From NCBI GenBank assembly GCA_905250125.1, contig CAJNOL010001173.1:1-64000 (forward strand): a DNA stretch of 64,000 nt, written 5' to 3'. The translations under genes were made by a program, and so were the position numbers. The stretch's first letter is position 1; the number at the start of each line of letters is the position of its first letter. Of this stretch, positions 36,417 to 53,042 are shown piece by piece. This DNA comes from Rotaria sordida. Lineage: Eukaryota; Rotifera; Eurotatoria; Philodinida; Philodinidae. The notes under the pieces were generated by a model. It did no database searches. It saw nothing but the letters and a program-made list of their open reading frames with translations, and was not told where the DNA came from.

Positions 36417-38925
36417 TTTTTTGTATTTAATTAAGATCAATTAAATATCAATAGAAATTCTAGAAAGAATACAATAATGTAATTCATCATGTCTGTATGT
36501 CTCGTTCGTATACGATTGAAAATAAAAAAGGAAAGAAAAGGAGAAGGAACAGAGATTTATCTCTCTCTCATCTTTCACAAAGACATGAGAACAAGACGAA
36601 TGATTATGTATGGACTACTACTACTAAATCATCAAGATAACATGTTGAACTTTTTTTTTTTCGAAGAAAAAGATGAAATAATAGTTGTCACATTGAATAG
36701 GTGTTTGTCTAAGGTCAGGGATATATATACAAAGACAAAAAAAGAAATTTATTCTCTCATCATCAAATTTCAAGAACAATTTGATAGTCATATGTTTTTT
36801 TTTTTGCTATTTGTTTAACATCAATATAAGAAAATGACAACAGACATTCAAAAATTATAAATAATTGGATAATTGATGACAAGCTCTCTATGTTGGATGC
36901 AATTAGATAAAAATTATTTAAATAGTTTTATCATTAATGTCTTCGTCGAACAAAAAGAAAAAAAAAATGTGAATATAAAACAAACAGCTTTTATGTTTTT
37001 CTATCTCTTATAACTTGTTTAAAGTTATGATGCAATCATCGTGCGAAGATGAGCAGATGATCTCTCTAAGGTATTTTCATTTGTTGACAAGTTCTTGATG
37101 AATAAAATACACATACAATAGACAACAAAAGAAAGAAAAAAAAACCCTGAGAATAAATACATAATGAAGGATATATTATTTTTTTTCTTCTTTCTATATA
37201 TACTTACTGAGAAAAATGTGGTTAGTGATGATCAAAAAGATTTTTCTTCTACTAGTTAGAAGTAATGAATGAATGTACAGTATATGTTGATCGGGGAAAC
37301 GAGCAAAAAGAAATGAGTAGCGGCAGTAAAGAAGAAAAAGCACCTAATTAACGATAATCATACGGTATAGAAAAGTATGCTTGCGTGTATGTGTTCAGCT
37401 AGAAATCATACATAATGCAAAACGATTCATGAATAGTTTTACTCTTATTTATAATAACTATTGAATTTGAAATCTGTTCCTTTTTTTTTTTTTCTTATTA
37501 TTATTTTCTTTACCTTTATATATGCTGTTGTCATGCTGTGAATATTGATTTTTTGATTCCGTTTTTTTTTTCTTTGTCTTTTGTTTTAATAGAAATATAT
37601 ATGTCGTTCTTTTTTCCGGATTCGTTCGTATGTAACTGTGTATATATGGATATAGGAAACGAACTGGACGAACAAACGAACAAAGACACAATGTTGCTCG
37701 TTCAGTGACGACCGATTCGATCGTGTTGCGGGGAGGAGGGGGGGGGGGGGGGAAGAAAAAAATATATATACGATAGTTCGCCTGCTATAGCTACTATATA
37801 AACAAAATGATGCTGGTTCGTTCGTTCGTTCGTTTGTTTCTTTTTTTTTTCGCACCGTGTTCGCGTCGTAATGGCGAATATTCAAAATGTGCGCTTTCGC
37901 TCATCCAAATATGTATGGCGAATGAGAGAACGCGCGCGCGAGAGAGAGAATAAGTAAAAGAAACGAAAAGAAGAGAATAAGAGAAAGATTGTTCAACGAG
38001 TTATTGCTTGTACAAACAGCTGTCGAAATATGTAGCGCCACACTTTGATGTTTCTCCCACTCGACATTTGAGCGTGAAAATTTTTTCTTTTTTTCATCTC
38101 CACCCCTTCTGGTCATCAGATCTATTAAATGAATAAAGACGTGTGACATATCGAAGCAAAAAAAAAAACGGACGTTTTACTAGAGAAAAAGAAAAGCATT
38201 TGACTCTTTATTGGTTCAAAGTGTATGTCTTGTGTTTTTCTTTACTTAAGTATAGTGTATATTGGATCAAGAGGTAGGTTACGTGTTAATGTATATGTAG
38301 ACATGTGTCAACAAGAATCTATTCTTGTATTTACATCTAAAAACGTGTGAATATTGTCTTGAATTGTATTGAATTCTTTTTTTTGTTTCTTAAAAGAATT
38401 TATTATGTAAAAAGAATAAGAGAATTTTAGATGAATGTTCTTGAATATAATACTTTAAGTTTGTCTTGAAAAAAGAAAATTTGATATCGAACTAGAAAAA
38501 ATCAAGAAATTAAAGTATTTGTAAGAAGAAATTCGATTATGATCAGACAATCAATATAATAAAAAGAAAACTAGGTGTTCTTCTTCATTGCTAATCATTT
38601 ACATAAGCTTTCATGCATTTCAATGACTCCAAGCTAGATGCTTATCAAGAATATTCATTAGTCGTATTCATTACCTTGATATTTGCTATTCATGTAAAAT
38701 ATACATAAAAGAGAATATTGCGTTAAAAGAAGCCATATGTAATTATCATGATCAGAGAGGCAAATATGGAATATTCACGGTTCCTTATATTCAATCGAAT
38801 GTCTAATGCAATATTCTATATGAAAAGGAAAGGTTGAATCTATTAAAAACATTTTTTTATAATTAAAATGTTTTCAATGCATCGATGTCTAAAACTATCA
38901 ACCTCAAAATTTCGGAGTGAAACGG
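36417..38925. other. 5' flank of Prickle
   Basis: A 2.5-kb region upstream of the minus-strand Prickle start. It contains many T and A runs, a G-run at 37730-37752, and short repeats such as (TTCG)n at about 37816-37834 and (CG)/(AG) stretches at about 37930-37950. No exon was recognised; the open frames here are low-complexity. It probably holds the promoter and 5' untranslated sequence of Prickle. Confidence 0.4.
37730..37752 (+). other. G-run with G-quadruplex potential
   Basis: GGGGAGGA is followed by 15 consecutive G residues in a genome region that is otherwise about 70% AT. With guanine blocks this close, one or more G-quadruplexes are possible on the plus strand, with the C-rich complement on the Prickle sense strand, about 1.3 kb upstream of its start codon. 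Run length may be inexact because long homopolymers are error-prone. Confidence 0.6.
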
Positions 38926-39150
38926 ATTTCACATTTCAAAGTCAAATAAAAATACGACACTCGAAATCAGTATGGAAAACTATACTGAACCCAACACATC
39001 CTAGAGAAAACTTTTTCCTGTGGAAAAAAAACGACTCCTTGGGGACCACACGTGAATTTTTCACGGGCGAAAAAATTTTCTCTAAAATGTGTTTGATTCA
39101 ATGTAGTTTTTCACACTGATTCCGAATGTCTTATTTAGTTTGCTTTAAAA
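38926..39150. repeat. Foldback MITE, about 225 bp
   Basis: Inverted arms of about 90 bp carry ATCAGTATGGAAAACTA and CCTAGAGAAAACTTTTTCC on the left. Reversed related blocks on the right are TAGTTTTTCACACTGAT and AAAAATTTTCTCTAAAATG. The centre CGTGAATTTTTCACG is itself a palindrome. There is no open frame of note and no clear target duplication. Confidence 0.65.
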
Positions 39151-40264
39151 TTGTGTCATGACAATGAAAACTGCCAAAAAAATGTAAAGTCCATTTCGTT
39201 CTGAACATACTATTTATTTTTGAATATTTTGTTTTTTACTATTTTGCAGAAAATAAGAAATGGATATTTCAGTTGCATTCGAAATACTCATTTTTCATCC
39301 ATATTAACTTTATAAAACTTGAGTCGATCAAAATTGCATTATATTGAAATACTTCTATCGCGGAAATGAAAACAAGCACAATTAAAAAATTTTGTTTTTT
39401 TGATCGACTGATTCGTATACTAGCATCATAGTTCTTCTCGGAAATCTGCTTACTTTATCTAACATAATACTATAGTGATGAAGTTCTATCATCGAGTGCT
39501 GGTAGTGTATTTGCCAAATGTAGTATCAAATAATCATGTTCTCATCTTCTAAAACCTGTATTGACCCTTGTATATTATGTACTTGATCAAAATTGAGCTA
39601 GGAAGTTTCAATAGCAGATGTGAGACTTTGTGAAAGGAAAGCGATCATAATCATAAAACCTGTTTTGAAGTCCATTAGAGGTCATATCGGCTTATTTTTC
39701 AAAAAAAATCTCGGAAGGAAAGAGTGATTGCTACCAGTGAAGAGTCCATCGGGTTCGGATCTGGGACCAACGTGATAGGCTTCACTCTGATATCTCTTCT
39801 AAATCCGCCCCTAGGAGATTTTATGAAGTTCGATTTTCGTATCTTTCTCTTGAATAAAATATAACGAGATTCTCTATATAGTATTTGAAGCGTTCAAGAG
39901 AATTTCTATAATGAATATGTTATTATTGTCTATTGCAGTTCTTAAATAAGAATTGAATAATAATTATTTAAAATTTTATACAACTTCAAAGACAAGAGAG
40001 ATTGAACTTTGTTTCATTTCAATATTATACATAGTATCTAAATATATAATACAATTGTGTTTTATTTCTTTTAACTTTTTCAAAGAAAACCACAAAAGTA
40101 TTTCTGAAAAACTATTCGGAAAAAGAAAACAAACGGCTGATAATAAAAATAGCACAACGGATAACTACATGATATTATAAAGTAGAAAAAAAAGAAAACA
40201 AACACAAACATTTTCCGGGTTTTTTTTTTTTTTTGATAAGTTTTTTATCAAAGAATATTTAATA
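39151..40264. other. Spacer between Prickle 5' flank and PFKFB 3' end
   Basis: AT-rich, without a supported gene. The short open frame at 39953-40180 has random composition. Confidence 0.4.
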
Positions 40265-45351
<5,087 letters not shown>

Positions 45352-46293
45352 AGTTTACTTTTATTTTGTTTTTTTAACGTATAAATACACTATGCAAATG
45401 TTCTATTTTTATATATGAAAAGAAAAATGTATTGCCAGATGAGATTGTTTCACTATTCAATGATAATGTGGCGATAGCGTTGATCAAAAAAAAGAAAAAT
45501 AAATGCCGTTTTCTTTTCTTCTTCCATTCTTATTTTTTTCTTCTCAAACACAATATAACTTTTAAAAAAAAAAACTTTAACATTTTCGTTTTTATCGTAC
45601 GTATAATATACTTAAATACTACGCAATTTACTCTTAAATAAAACAAAACTGCGAAGAGTCAAAAAAATATTATTTTTTTTTTCGTTTCATAGAAAGAGTG
45701 AAGACTTAGTAAATAAACAATACTAAAATTCTATTACTTCTCTATGTTACAGTCAATGTGTTCTATGCTTTCTTTTCTTTTTCATCTCTATAGTAACGGT
45801 AGTATGAAGTTCTAGAGAAGTGGCTAAATTATAAACTCAACAGAGTAAAGCACTGAGAGTAAATATGTCTCAATAGCCGTCGTTATTTGGTTTTTTGCTA
45901 CTGAATAAATCAGCATCGTGAGAAAAAAAATATATGTGATATGTGCAAGTGCACATAAATAACAACGTCATTGATGTGTATATTAAAATTTTTTCGTTAT
46001 TTATTGATTGTAGAAACACAAAAATAAGAAAAAAATAACAAAACACGCATTTGAAATGCGAGTTTGTATTTCGGTTATGGGAGATATTTAGTTAGTAATC
46101 GTATGGTAAACACGAAAATATGGCCTACCCTCTGAATTTATTCAGCTGTCTTAAACCACACAACATATGAAAGCAACTAAGGACAAAATTTCGGAGTATG
46201 AGAAAAGAAAGGAATGAAACATAGCCTTAATACATATGTAAATATAAGAATATTGGAAATAGCGATAAAAAAAAAAACAATTTAAATATTTAC
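45352..46293. other. 5' flank of PFKFB
   Basis: AT-rich. An in-frame TAA two codons before the PFKFB ATG at 45351 fixes that start unless splicing intervenes. No promoter motif was recognised, and open frames here are low-complexity. Confidence 0.45.
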
Positions 46294-46373
46294 CTTTTGA
46301 AGGTATGGGCACTTTCTCAAAGGTTACCGGTCGATCAACAAGCGATGATGATGAAGATATGAAACCTTCATTT
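46294..46373 (-). CDS. Candidate alternative upstream exon, probably of PFKFB
   Basis: An 80-nt segment lies between a good acceptor (TTGTTTTAG) and donor (GTAAATATT) on the minus strand. It reads NEGFISSSSSLVDRPVTFEK followed by VPIPSK, with non-random composition. The exon ends one base into a codon, exactly the phase needed to join PFKFB exon 2 at 45047. Joining gives a variant N-terminus running into ACRDRLVRTPTV in place of the exon-1 leader. The start codon would lie in a further upstream exon that I cannot identify. It could instead belong to the deubiquitinase gene, but that join would be out of frame and stop early. Confidence 0.35.
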
Positions 46374-46616
46374 CTAAAACAAGTACAAATCAATTTTTTA
46401 TTAATATTTTTCAAATGAAAGAGAATATAGTTATTGATTCTATTTTCTTCATTCATATTAAGAAATTTCTAGTCTATATGCCATTGATTAGATAAGCTAT
46501 AGAAAAAAAAACAATGCAATTCTTATAATCATTCCAACCAACACGTACAAGATATAATCAACAACAACAAACTATAGCTTTCATTTCAATTTTATCAGAT
46601 CTCAAATACTGGTTAG

Positions 46617-46898
46617 ACGTAGGTGAAATGAGCCAAAGATTTGAGTAAAAACAGCTAGGATTCGCCTAAGAGTCTATTCCAAGTACAACTCGGCGAGCTC
46701 TATCCAATGCTATGTTCAGATTTTCATTAGCTCAAACTACAGTTTTCATAGCGCCATCGATGGTCCCAAAGATCATACTTTAAGCTGTGAAAAATCTGAA
46801 TAATGCATTGGATAGAGCTCGTCGCGTTGTACTTGGAACAGACTCCTAGGCAAATCCTAGCTGTTTTTACTCGAATCTTTGGCTAATTTCACCTACGT
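46617..46898. mobile_element. MITE with 10-bp target duplication, 282 bp
   Basis: Terminal inverted repeats beginning ACGTAGGTGAAAT extend over about 100 bp per side with few mismatches, through AAAAACAGCTAGGATT and GAGCTCTATCCAATGC. The flanks are TACTGGTTAG (46607-46616) and TACTGGTCAG (46899-46908), a 10-bp direct repeat with one mismatch. A 9-10-bp duplication points to a Mutator-like or related superfamily. There is no open frame. High arm identity and the surviving duplication suggest a fairly recent insertion. Confidence 0.85.
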
Positions 46899-47955
46899 TA
46901 CTGGTCAGATATAATTTCAAAATAGAATAAATTTTATAGTTACATTATTTCATCTCAAAAATAATCGAAAGTATTTGTCGATGATAATCTATTGAGATTA
47001 GTATTACTAGCAAAAGACAATTGAAATATGTAGAGATGCTTCAAATATTTATTGCATTCTTTATCATCAATTATAACTGTTTTTCTAAATTCTGTTGGAT
47101 AAACTTTTGTAATTGAATACGAAATTCTTTGTCATTCTCGAAAAGTTTTCAATGAAATTCATCTTTTCATGGTCTTTTTTTGTGTATATTATTAGAAAAC
47201 ATGCATTCAAAAACTAGAATCAAACATGTGCATATATTAGTAGTGATTTCAAATAGATTTTATAAAATTAAAACAATTATTTTCAACATCTTAACCTAGT
47301 TAGTGTCTAATATAAAATTCGTGAGTGAACAATAGCTTTAGCAATATTCATGCAAATGAAACATTATTCTATCGATAGCATACATAAAATAGCAAATATT
47401 GATATAACATGCAAAATGAAAAAACAAAACACCATAACCATCATCGTCTATGCAGAGGTCATTGAGCGTAAGTTGTGTGATATTAGAATTAAAAACAAAC
47501 AACACACTTACAACATCATTTTACTTTCTTGCTGGTTTTCTTTTTTCTTTTTTGTTTAATTATAATAATAATCTGAATTGAAGAGAATCATTCGATTGTA
47601 TTAGATATTGTTCTTTTTCTTTTTTATGTCAAAAATAGGAAAGAAAAAAAAAAAAAAACGTATACAAGTCGTAAGAGTATTTATTTTTTTTTTCTTTTTC
47701 GTGACGATTGACATGTATATAATTTATTTACATACGTTGGTGGTGTGGAAAGAAAAAAGACAGAAAATAAATTCATGTATGTATATATATATATGTATAT
47801 ATATATATATAATAAGACGCATTGAAAGAGAAAGCTACCGTACAATGAGAGAAGCGAAGATCACACTAGTAAATATTGTATTTTTTTTTTTTTTATTATT
47901 TTGTGCTTACGAATTCACGCTGGCACTGTTCTTGAATATATGTGTTTATAAAGAA
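46899..47955. other. AT-rich spacer before the assembly gap
   Basis: Only low-complexity open frames; AT and T/A tracts are frequent near 47640-47910. No exon of the deubiquitinase gene was recognised here. Confidence 0.4.
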
Positions 47956-48055
47956 NNNNNNNNNNNNNNNNNNNNNNNNNNNNNNNNNNNNNNNNNNNNN
48001 NNNNNNNNNNNNNNNNNNNNNNNNNNNNNNNNNNNNNNNNNNNNNNNNNNNNNNN
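47956..48055. other. Assembly gap (100 N)
   Basis: Exactly 100 undetermined bases, the usual placeholder for a gap of unknown size. Flanks are low-complexity on the left and transposon-derived on the right, which likely caused the break. Missing sequence could include the last exon of the deubiquitinase gene. Confidence 0.99.
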
Positions 48056-48227
48056 TCATTTTAAGTATAGGAGACATCATCAGAACAAGTCAATAGGGAT
48101 TTGTTCTTACATTTTTTGTAGAGCTTTTCAAGGCGCATCTTTTAAAAAAAAGATCAAGGTTCTATCATTTACTTATGCCGAGATATATGCAAAACACAAA
48201 ATGTTGCAAAACTTTTGGAACACCCGG
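48056..48227. mobile_element. Right end of a mariner-like element cut by the gap
   Basis: Just before TA at 48228-48229 the sequence ends GCAAAACTTTTGGAACACCC GG, with GG as the last two bases. This is a close match in form to the right end of the TA-flanked element at 31838-32776 (CAAAACTTTTGCCCCACCCG). The rest of the element lies in or beyond the N gap. Confidence 0.6.
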
Positions 48228-48229
48228 TA

Positions 48230-48866
48230 TATCATCCATTTATTCTCCAGTCACTTTACATATTAGTTTATTGTCACTGTGAAACATAGTGAGTTCGTAC
48301 ATCGATAAACATTTTATCTAAATATTAGTGGCATACAAGGACAAAAGTTGTACGAGACGAAAGAATGCTCTGCCTTTTAGCTACCTTGCGGTATGAAGTG
48401 TTATTTAATGATAGATTCAATAACTGACATGTTTCCTACAATTAATACTGGCTGTAGCTCCCTATACACACTAACTAATTACAAGAGCACATGTATGACA
48501 TAATGTGTAATCAGCATGTTATTTCACGGATGATTCGAGACAATCAGCCACTGCTGACTTATCCAAGGTTATTCTATGACTGTTAGTACAAAGGTTTGAG
48601 TATAGTTCCTTCTGGATATGTGTCGTAGACACTTAATCATAACAATAAATTGTAGGAAAGGATGGATTATACTCCAAACTATGTTTGTACTAGGGGTGAA
48701 GACCCTCATATAACTCTTCTACAGGAAGTTAAAGCTTCTTTTTAAAGCGAAACTCAATTGTTTGTTGGAGAAGCTTTAACTACAGTCTAGTTATGCTATT
48801 ATCAAATCTTCTCGTTTAAATTATATTCTATATTATTTAAATTTAAAAGTAATCTTTTCATCTTAC
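48230..48866. other. Spacer / possible intron of the deubiquitinase gene
   Basis: Moderately AT-rich, with no recognised exon. If the deubiquitinase exon ending at 48867 is spliced onward, this is intron. If the donor is skipped, the frame reads through about 18 more codons to a TGA. Confidence 0.35.
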
Positions 48867-49824
48867 CAGGATCATAATGTAAATTATCATACAAAAGAAA
48901 AACTCGATAAGGAAAATGTCGATCTTCACCAAAATAATCAATACGTCCTTCACATTCAGTATTAATAACACATATTTCAGTTTCATATTCTTGTGTTAAT
49001 ATAGCTAATTCAATTCCACCACCCCATGAATCATCTTAAAATTTAATATAAATATACATTTAAAAACACAAACAAAAGAAATCTTTTTTTATTTTTTTAC
49101 CTCTTCGAATCCATTTTGAATATTCCAAATTTGTTCGACCTAACATAGCTTCGGAATAAGTTATTTGATCTGATTCTATTTTCGATGCAACTAAATTACG
49201 TAAATATTTATTTGATGCTAAATCTAATTTTCCTGAATGTAAAACGAAATAAATCGATGAAAAAAGACAACTATTATCAGCTGGCACAGAAAATCTTATA
49301 AGTTGTCCAATAAGAGATTTTTTTGTTGATAAATTATTTGTTGTTTTTGCTTGAATTAAAGATGCTGTTGTTGATGATGATGATGGTGATATTTCTTCTG
49401 GATTAAGTAAGGATGATGATGATATTGATGATGCAGTTGAATGAAAACAATCTGAATTATCTAATGAACTTGCTGTATGATTATCATTTGTTGATATATC
49501 ATCATTATCTTGTTGTTGACAAAGTATTAATTCAGTTAAATCAATATAAAGTTCTTCATTACTTGATAAACCATATTTATCAAGTGTTATTGATACATCA
49601 TAATGTGTATTATTATTATAATTATTATTTATTGGATAAAGTAATGAACAACCATTTGAACCATTACGATAAATTGATATATGTAATAATTGATCAACAC
49701 TTAAATTTAAATCATGTGCAATTTGTTTTAATAAATCAATAATACGATATCGTGCAGCAATTTGCATACGATGATATTTATTTGGTTTAAGACGAATAAG
49801 TATTCGTAATAAAGGACCAGCCAT
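48867..49824 (-). CDS. YOD1: OTU-family ubiquitin thioesterase (YOD1/OTU1-like), C-terminus not found
   Basis: Exons 49101-49824 and 48867-49034 join in frame and encode about 297 aa; a good donor then implies at least one more exon. Residues 1-95 form a UBX-like ubiquitin fold (MAGPLLRILIRLKPNKYHR...) as in YOD1. Then comes a Ser/Asn/Asp-rich linker of about 75 aa. The OTU domain follows: SVPADNSCLFSSIYF with the catalytic Cys, YLRNLVASKI, MLGRTNLEYSKWIRR, SWGGGIELAIL, and YDNLHYDP with the catalytic His. YOD1 trims ubiquitin chains on p97/VCP clients in ER-associated degradation. The family's C-terminal C2H2 zinc finger is not visible; it may be lost, diverged or hidden in the N gap at 47956-48055. 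The start is supported by good family alignment from Met1. Confidence 0.9.
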
Positions 49825-50959
49825 CCTAATTCAAGTTAATATATTTCAATTAAATAAAAACAAAATCTGAAATAAGACAATTGAGATTAAAGTCTTGTGA
49901 TGCACGAGCTTATTTATATTAAAAGACGACGTTTGTTGTTTATTATTTCATCGTTTAGTATTTAGATTTTTATTAGTCATAAATAACCAATTAAATTTTA
50001 TTTATTAACCACTGTAAATGTTAAATAATTTATATAGTTTTTTAAAAATTTTAATTTATTAATTTTTCAAATTATATTTAATAAAAAACTATTTTGCTTC
50101 TTATACTAATCTAATTGAAGAAGATGTCACTAAAATCAAGCATTAGGATATTCTAAACTAGTGGTGGCGCCACAAGTAGACTTCAACTTTCAGAAATTTT
50201 GTTTTGAGATTTTACAAAACAAAAAAGAATTATCTTTCATCAATTGATATTATCGAATAATCCTTGCTCAACTACAAAAGTTTGTTTTTTTTTCTAATTT
50301 TCTAACGGTAATTTTTTGAAAATTATATAAATAAAATACTATCTTTTGAAATTAAAAACCTGCATTAGACTCAAAAATCTAATTCTACTTCTATGAGAAT
50401 CAGAGTGATTGAAAAGAATTTTTTTTTTTCGAGGGTGTTAAGTTTCGAGTAGTGGTAAGCGGGACAAATTGATTTTAATCCCGGCGAAAAAAAAATTGTT
50501 AGTTCTGATTTCACGTTTGGTAATACATATACTAACAAAAAATGCGCAATACCATTATGTAATACTCTGAATGTACTCGAGACATCTTGCATGACATCGA
50601 ATATCCTCCCTCTTGGAGATTCATTACTTTTTCTTTTTATCTATTCTGCATGTTTACATGACGGAAGATTCTGTTGTTTACGACAAAAGAAAAAAAGAAA
50701 GATTAATTTTACTATCAAAATTATACTCAGTAATTTTTAGAATACATGAATCGTGAGAATATAACATTTGACACAAATTTTAATATCACTCCTGATGAAA
50801 TAATATTAGTCCTGGTAAAAAAAAAAAAAAAATTAGTTACGATTCTGGCGAGACCGGAACCATCTTCTTCATATTTAGTTTTGACAGAGGAAGGTAACAT
50901 TAAAGAGATATTCATATAAACAACTTGTCGGAGTTTTTTCAGAGTCAAAAACAATTTAA
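49825..50959. other. Spacer upstream of the deubiquitinase gene
   Basis: AT-rich. Around 50400-50930 composition is more mixed, with the minus strand carrying short open frames. This may be older transposon sequence belonging to the hAT relic that follows, but no conserved domain could be read. Confidence 0.35.
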
Positions 50960-51234
50960 TGGCATTTCCATAAACATATTACAAATGATTAAAACTATTG
51001 TAACAGTATCGACTTCACAAATAACTTGTGAGAGATGGTTCTCAAAAATAAACATAGTCAAGAATTTTCTTCGAAAAATTACTGTCTGAAAGACGTTTAC
51101 ATACTTAATAGTATTGACTATTGAACATGATTTTAATATTCACTATAAACGTGTAGTAGATAAATATCCAACAAATCATGAGAATAGTAACATTTTTCTT
51201 GTGTCAGGTTGTATAGTTAGATGTTTTCAATAGA
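50960..51234 (+). pseudogene. hAT transposase relic (C-terminal dimerisation domain)
   Basis: One frame reads TIVTVSTSQITCERWFSKIN, then IVKNFLRKITV, a stop, and YLIVLTIEHDF. This follows the hAT C-terminal pattern of a short hydrophobic strand, S-x-x-CER-x-FS-x-hh, IKN-LR and LTIEHD. Only about 90 codons are recognisable, with an internal stop and no DDE core or zinc finger. It is the decayed 3' end of a hAT-superfamily DNA transposon of the zinc-finger MYM/DUF4371 type. Confidence 0.7.
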
Positions 51235-51435
51235 ATTTATCGAATTCTTTGCACAAAAGTGCAAATAGGAGCATCGCCTGTGATGAGTTAAAAAATTCGA
51301 AAAATTTTCCACTACACTTTTGACTTTTTAAATTTTAGACCACCGTGATGAAAAGTCCTGGCATTGTCTCTAGTGCAAACAGAAGTACTTCTGACGTTAG
51401 TTGTTATCATTTTTCAATATCTTTTCTATAATAAC
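51235..51435. other. Short spacer
   Basis: Between the hAT relic and the next foldback element; nothing recognised. Confidence 0.3.
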
Positions 51436-52022
51436 TTACGAGGAAAATCCTCTAACCGATAAATCACTTTTGAATCGAGAGACCTAAATGAGCTATGAAT
51501 GTCCTGAAAAGAGTTCGTATGCTTAACTTATTACTGTAAAGATGCTACAATTTTATGATATTTATTTAATGAATGTCGAGGTTTCTCTCAGAAACATTGA
51601 TTTTCAAATTTTGATTTGAAACTTTGCATTCAGATTAGCCTTAACGAGAATAGTTTATATTGTGAAAATTTCGGATCATTTGATTTGCTTCTTTACTGAA
51701 ATAAGACTATGAAGTCTACCGGTTTGTATAAGCGATGTGTAAAAGACAGACTATTACCATAGTTGTATCTTAGAGTAGGAACAACGATCAGATCTGAAAC
51801 ATTCATAGAAATCTATTCTCGTCAAGGTCTGTTTCTATGTATAGTTTCAAATCCAAATTTGAAAATCAGTGACTACGGCATTCATTTAAAAGTACGATGA
51901 AACTGCAGTATCTCCGCAGTACTAAGTTAAGGATACGAATTATTTTCAAAATATGCATAATTCATTTTAGTCTTTCGACTCAAAAAGCAATTTATTAGTT
52001 GGAGATTTTCCTTCGGAAAACG
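51436..52022. repeat. Foldback element, about 590 bp
   Basis: Inverted arms of about 220 bp with many substitutions. Left blocks GAGGAAAATCCTCTAAC, GATTTTCAAATTTTGATTTG and AACGAGAATAG recur reversed on the right as GTTGGAGATTTTCCTTC, CAAATCCAAATTTGAAAATC and CTATTCTCGT. The spacer is about 140 bp with no open frame. Divergence of the arms suggests an old element. Confidence 0.7.
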
Positions 52023-52836
52023 AAAGATACATACATATAAACAATCTCGATGAAAAAGGTTACTTTTCTAAATAAGTTCTTTTAGTATAGACACCATTTG
52101 GAATTAACATTGGTTTATGAGATCATTTTTTTTCGTACTTCATCATGTCACTAACGAAAAGTAAATTGAGTTTTTTTTTTGTTGAAAAATCTAAATATAC
52201 TCAGAAAAAAATCTTCGGTCGAGATTTTGTAGCTTTAAGATTTCTCTACAGAGTGTAATATTTAGTTTTGTCTCAATTCGAAATTTTTATTACTGATCAC
52301 TCTTCTGAACAAAGGTCTCTACACTACTGATTTTTTTTCAGAGTATTTAGAATAACTTAATATAAATGTAACACATAAAAATTAATTCTAGGAAAGTTCA
52401 TTGTCTCGAGATAAACATGTGAGTATTCATCAAAATACGCCTAATATATTTTTATCAAGTCATTTTGATATCAAATTTATATTATCGAAACAAAATGGAA
52501 TCACTGACCGTCATTGTAATTCATTATATCGTTATCTTTATCTTATATTATTGATACCAAATCTTTTGCAAAGACCAAAGAAATGACGAAATGAATTTTT
52601 GTGAGATGCAGAATTTCTATGTTTGACAAATATTTCATTATTGTATCAAGTTAATATAAAATTATGAAAATTTATGTCCATCGATTGAGACTAAAAAAGA
52701 GAAAACTGATAGAAATAGATAGTCAAGGAAAAGCTTTCAGTATAATCCTCATGCGATTACAATATTAAACACAATGGAGCTACTTTAACCATCGTGGGAA
52801 ATTCAAAGAGGAAAACTCCGTACTCCAAGGGTATTT
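52023..52836. other. AT-rich spacer, nothing recognised
   Basis: Only a short unsupported open frame at 52401-52586. Confidence 0.4.
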
Positions 52837-53042
52837 CAAGTCTACTCTATCAATCTGTCTGTCATAAGCATATTAGTTTAAGTTAATTTTATATAAGTCT
52901 GTCTGACATTAAAGACTGAATATTTCGTTGTATTTCAAGAATTGACTATCAATGAAGTAATTGATCCTTGGTGTCTAACAGACGACTTATATAAAATGAA
53001 TTCAAACTAATATGCTCACGATACATGTTGATACTAGACTTG
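52837..53042. repeat. Foldback MITE, about 206 bp
   Basis: Inverted arms of about 75 bp: CAAGTCTA and GCATATTAGTTTAAGTTAAT on the left are matched by ATGAATTCAAACTAATATGC and TAGACTTG on the right. Both arms also contain TTTATATAAGTC or its reverse GACTTATATAAA. The centre is about 60 bp. No sure target duplication was found. Confidence 0.7.

Noticed and set aside
37458-38149. Several 75-100-residue frames upstream of Prickle
   Set aside because: Low-complexity Arg/Ser/Phe/Lys runs from T/A/CG repeats; no splice structure or family match.
39750-39790. GGTTCGGATCTGGGACC-like segment suggesting a tRNA T-arm
   Set aside because: No acceptor stem, D-arm or anticodon arm can be placed around it.
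47608-48096. 162-residue open frame spanning the N gap
   Set aside because: It reads through the gap placeholder and through poly-T and AT repeats; there is no coding character.
49413-49742. Open frame on the plus strand opposite the deubiquitinase exon
   Set aside because: Shadow of the real exon; composition is that of the reversed Asn/Ser codons.
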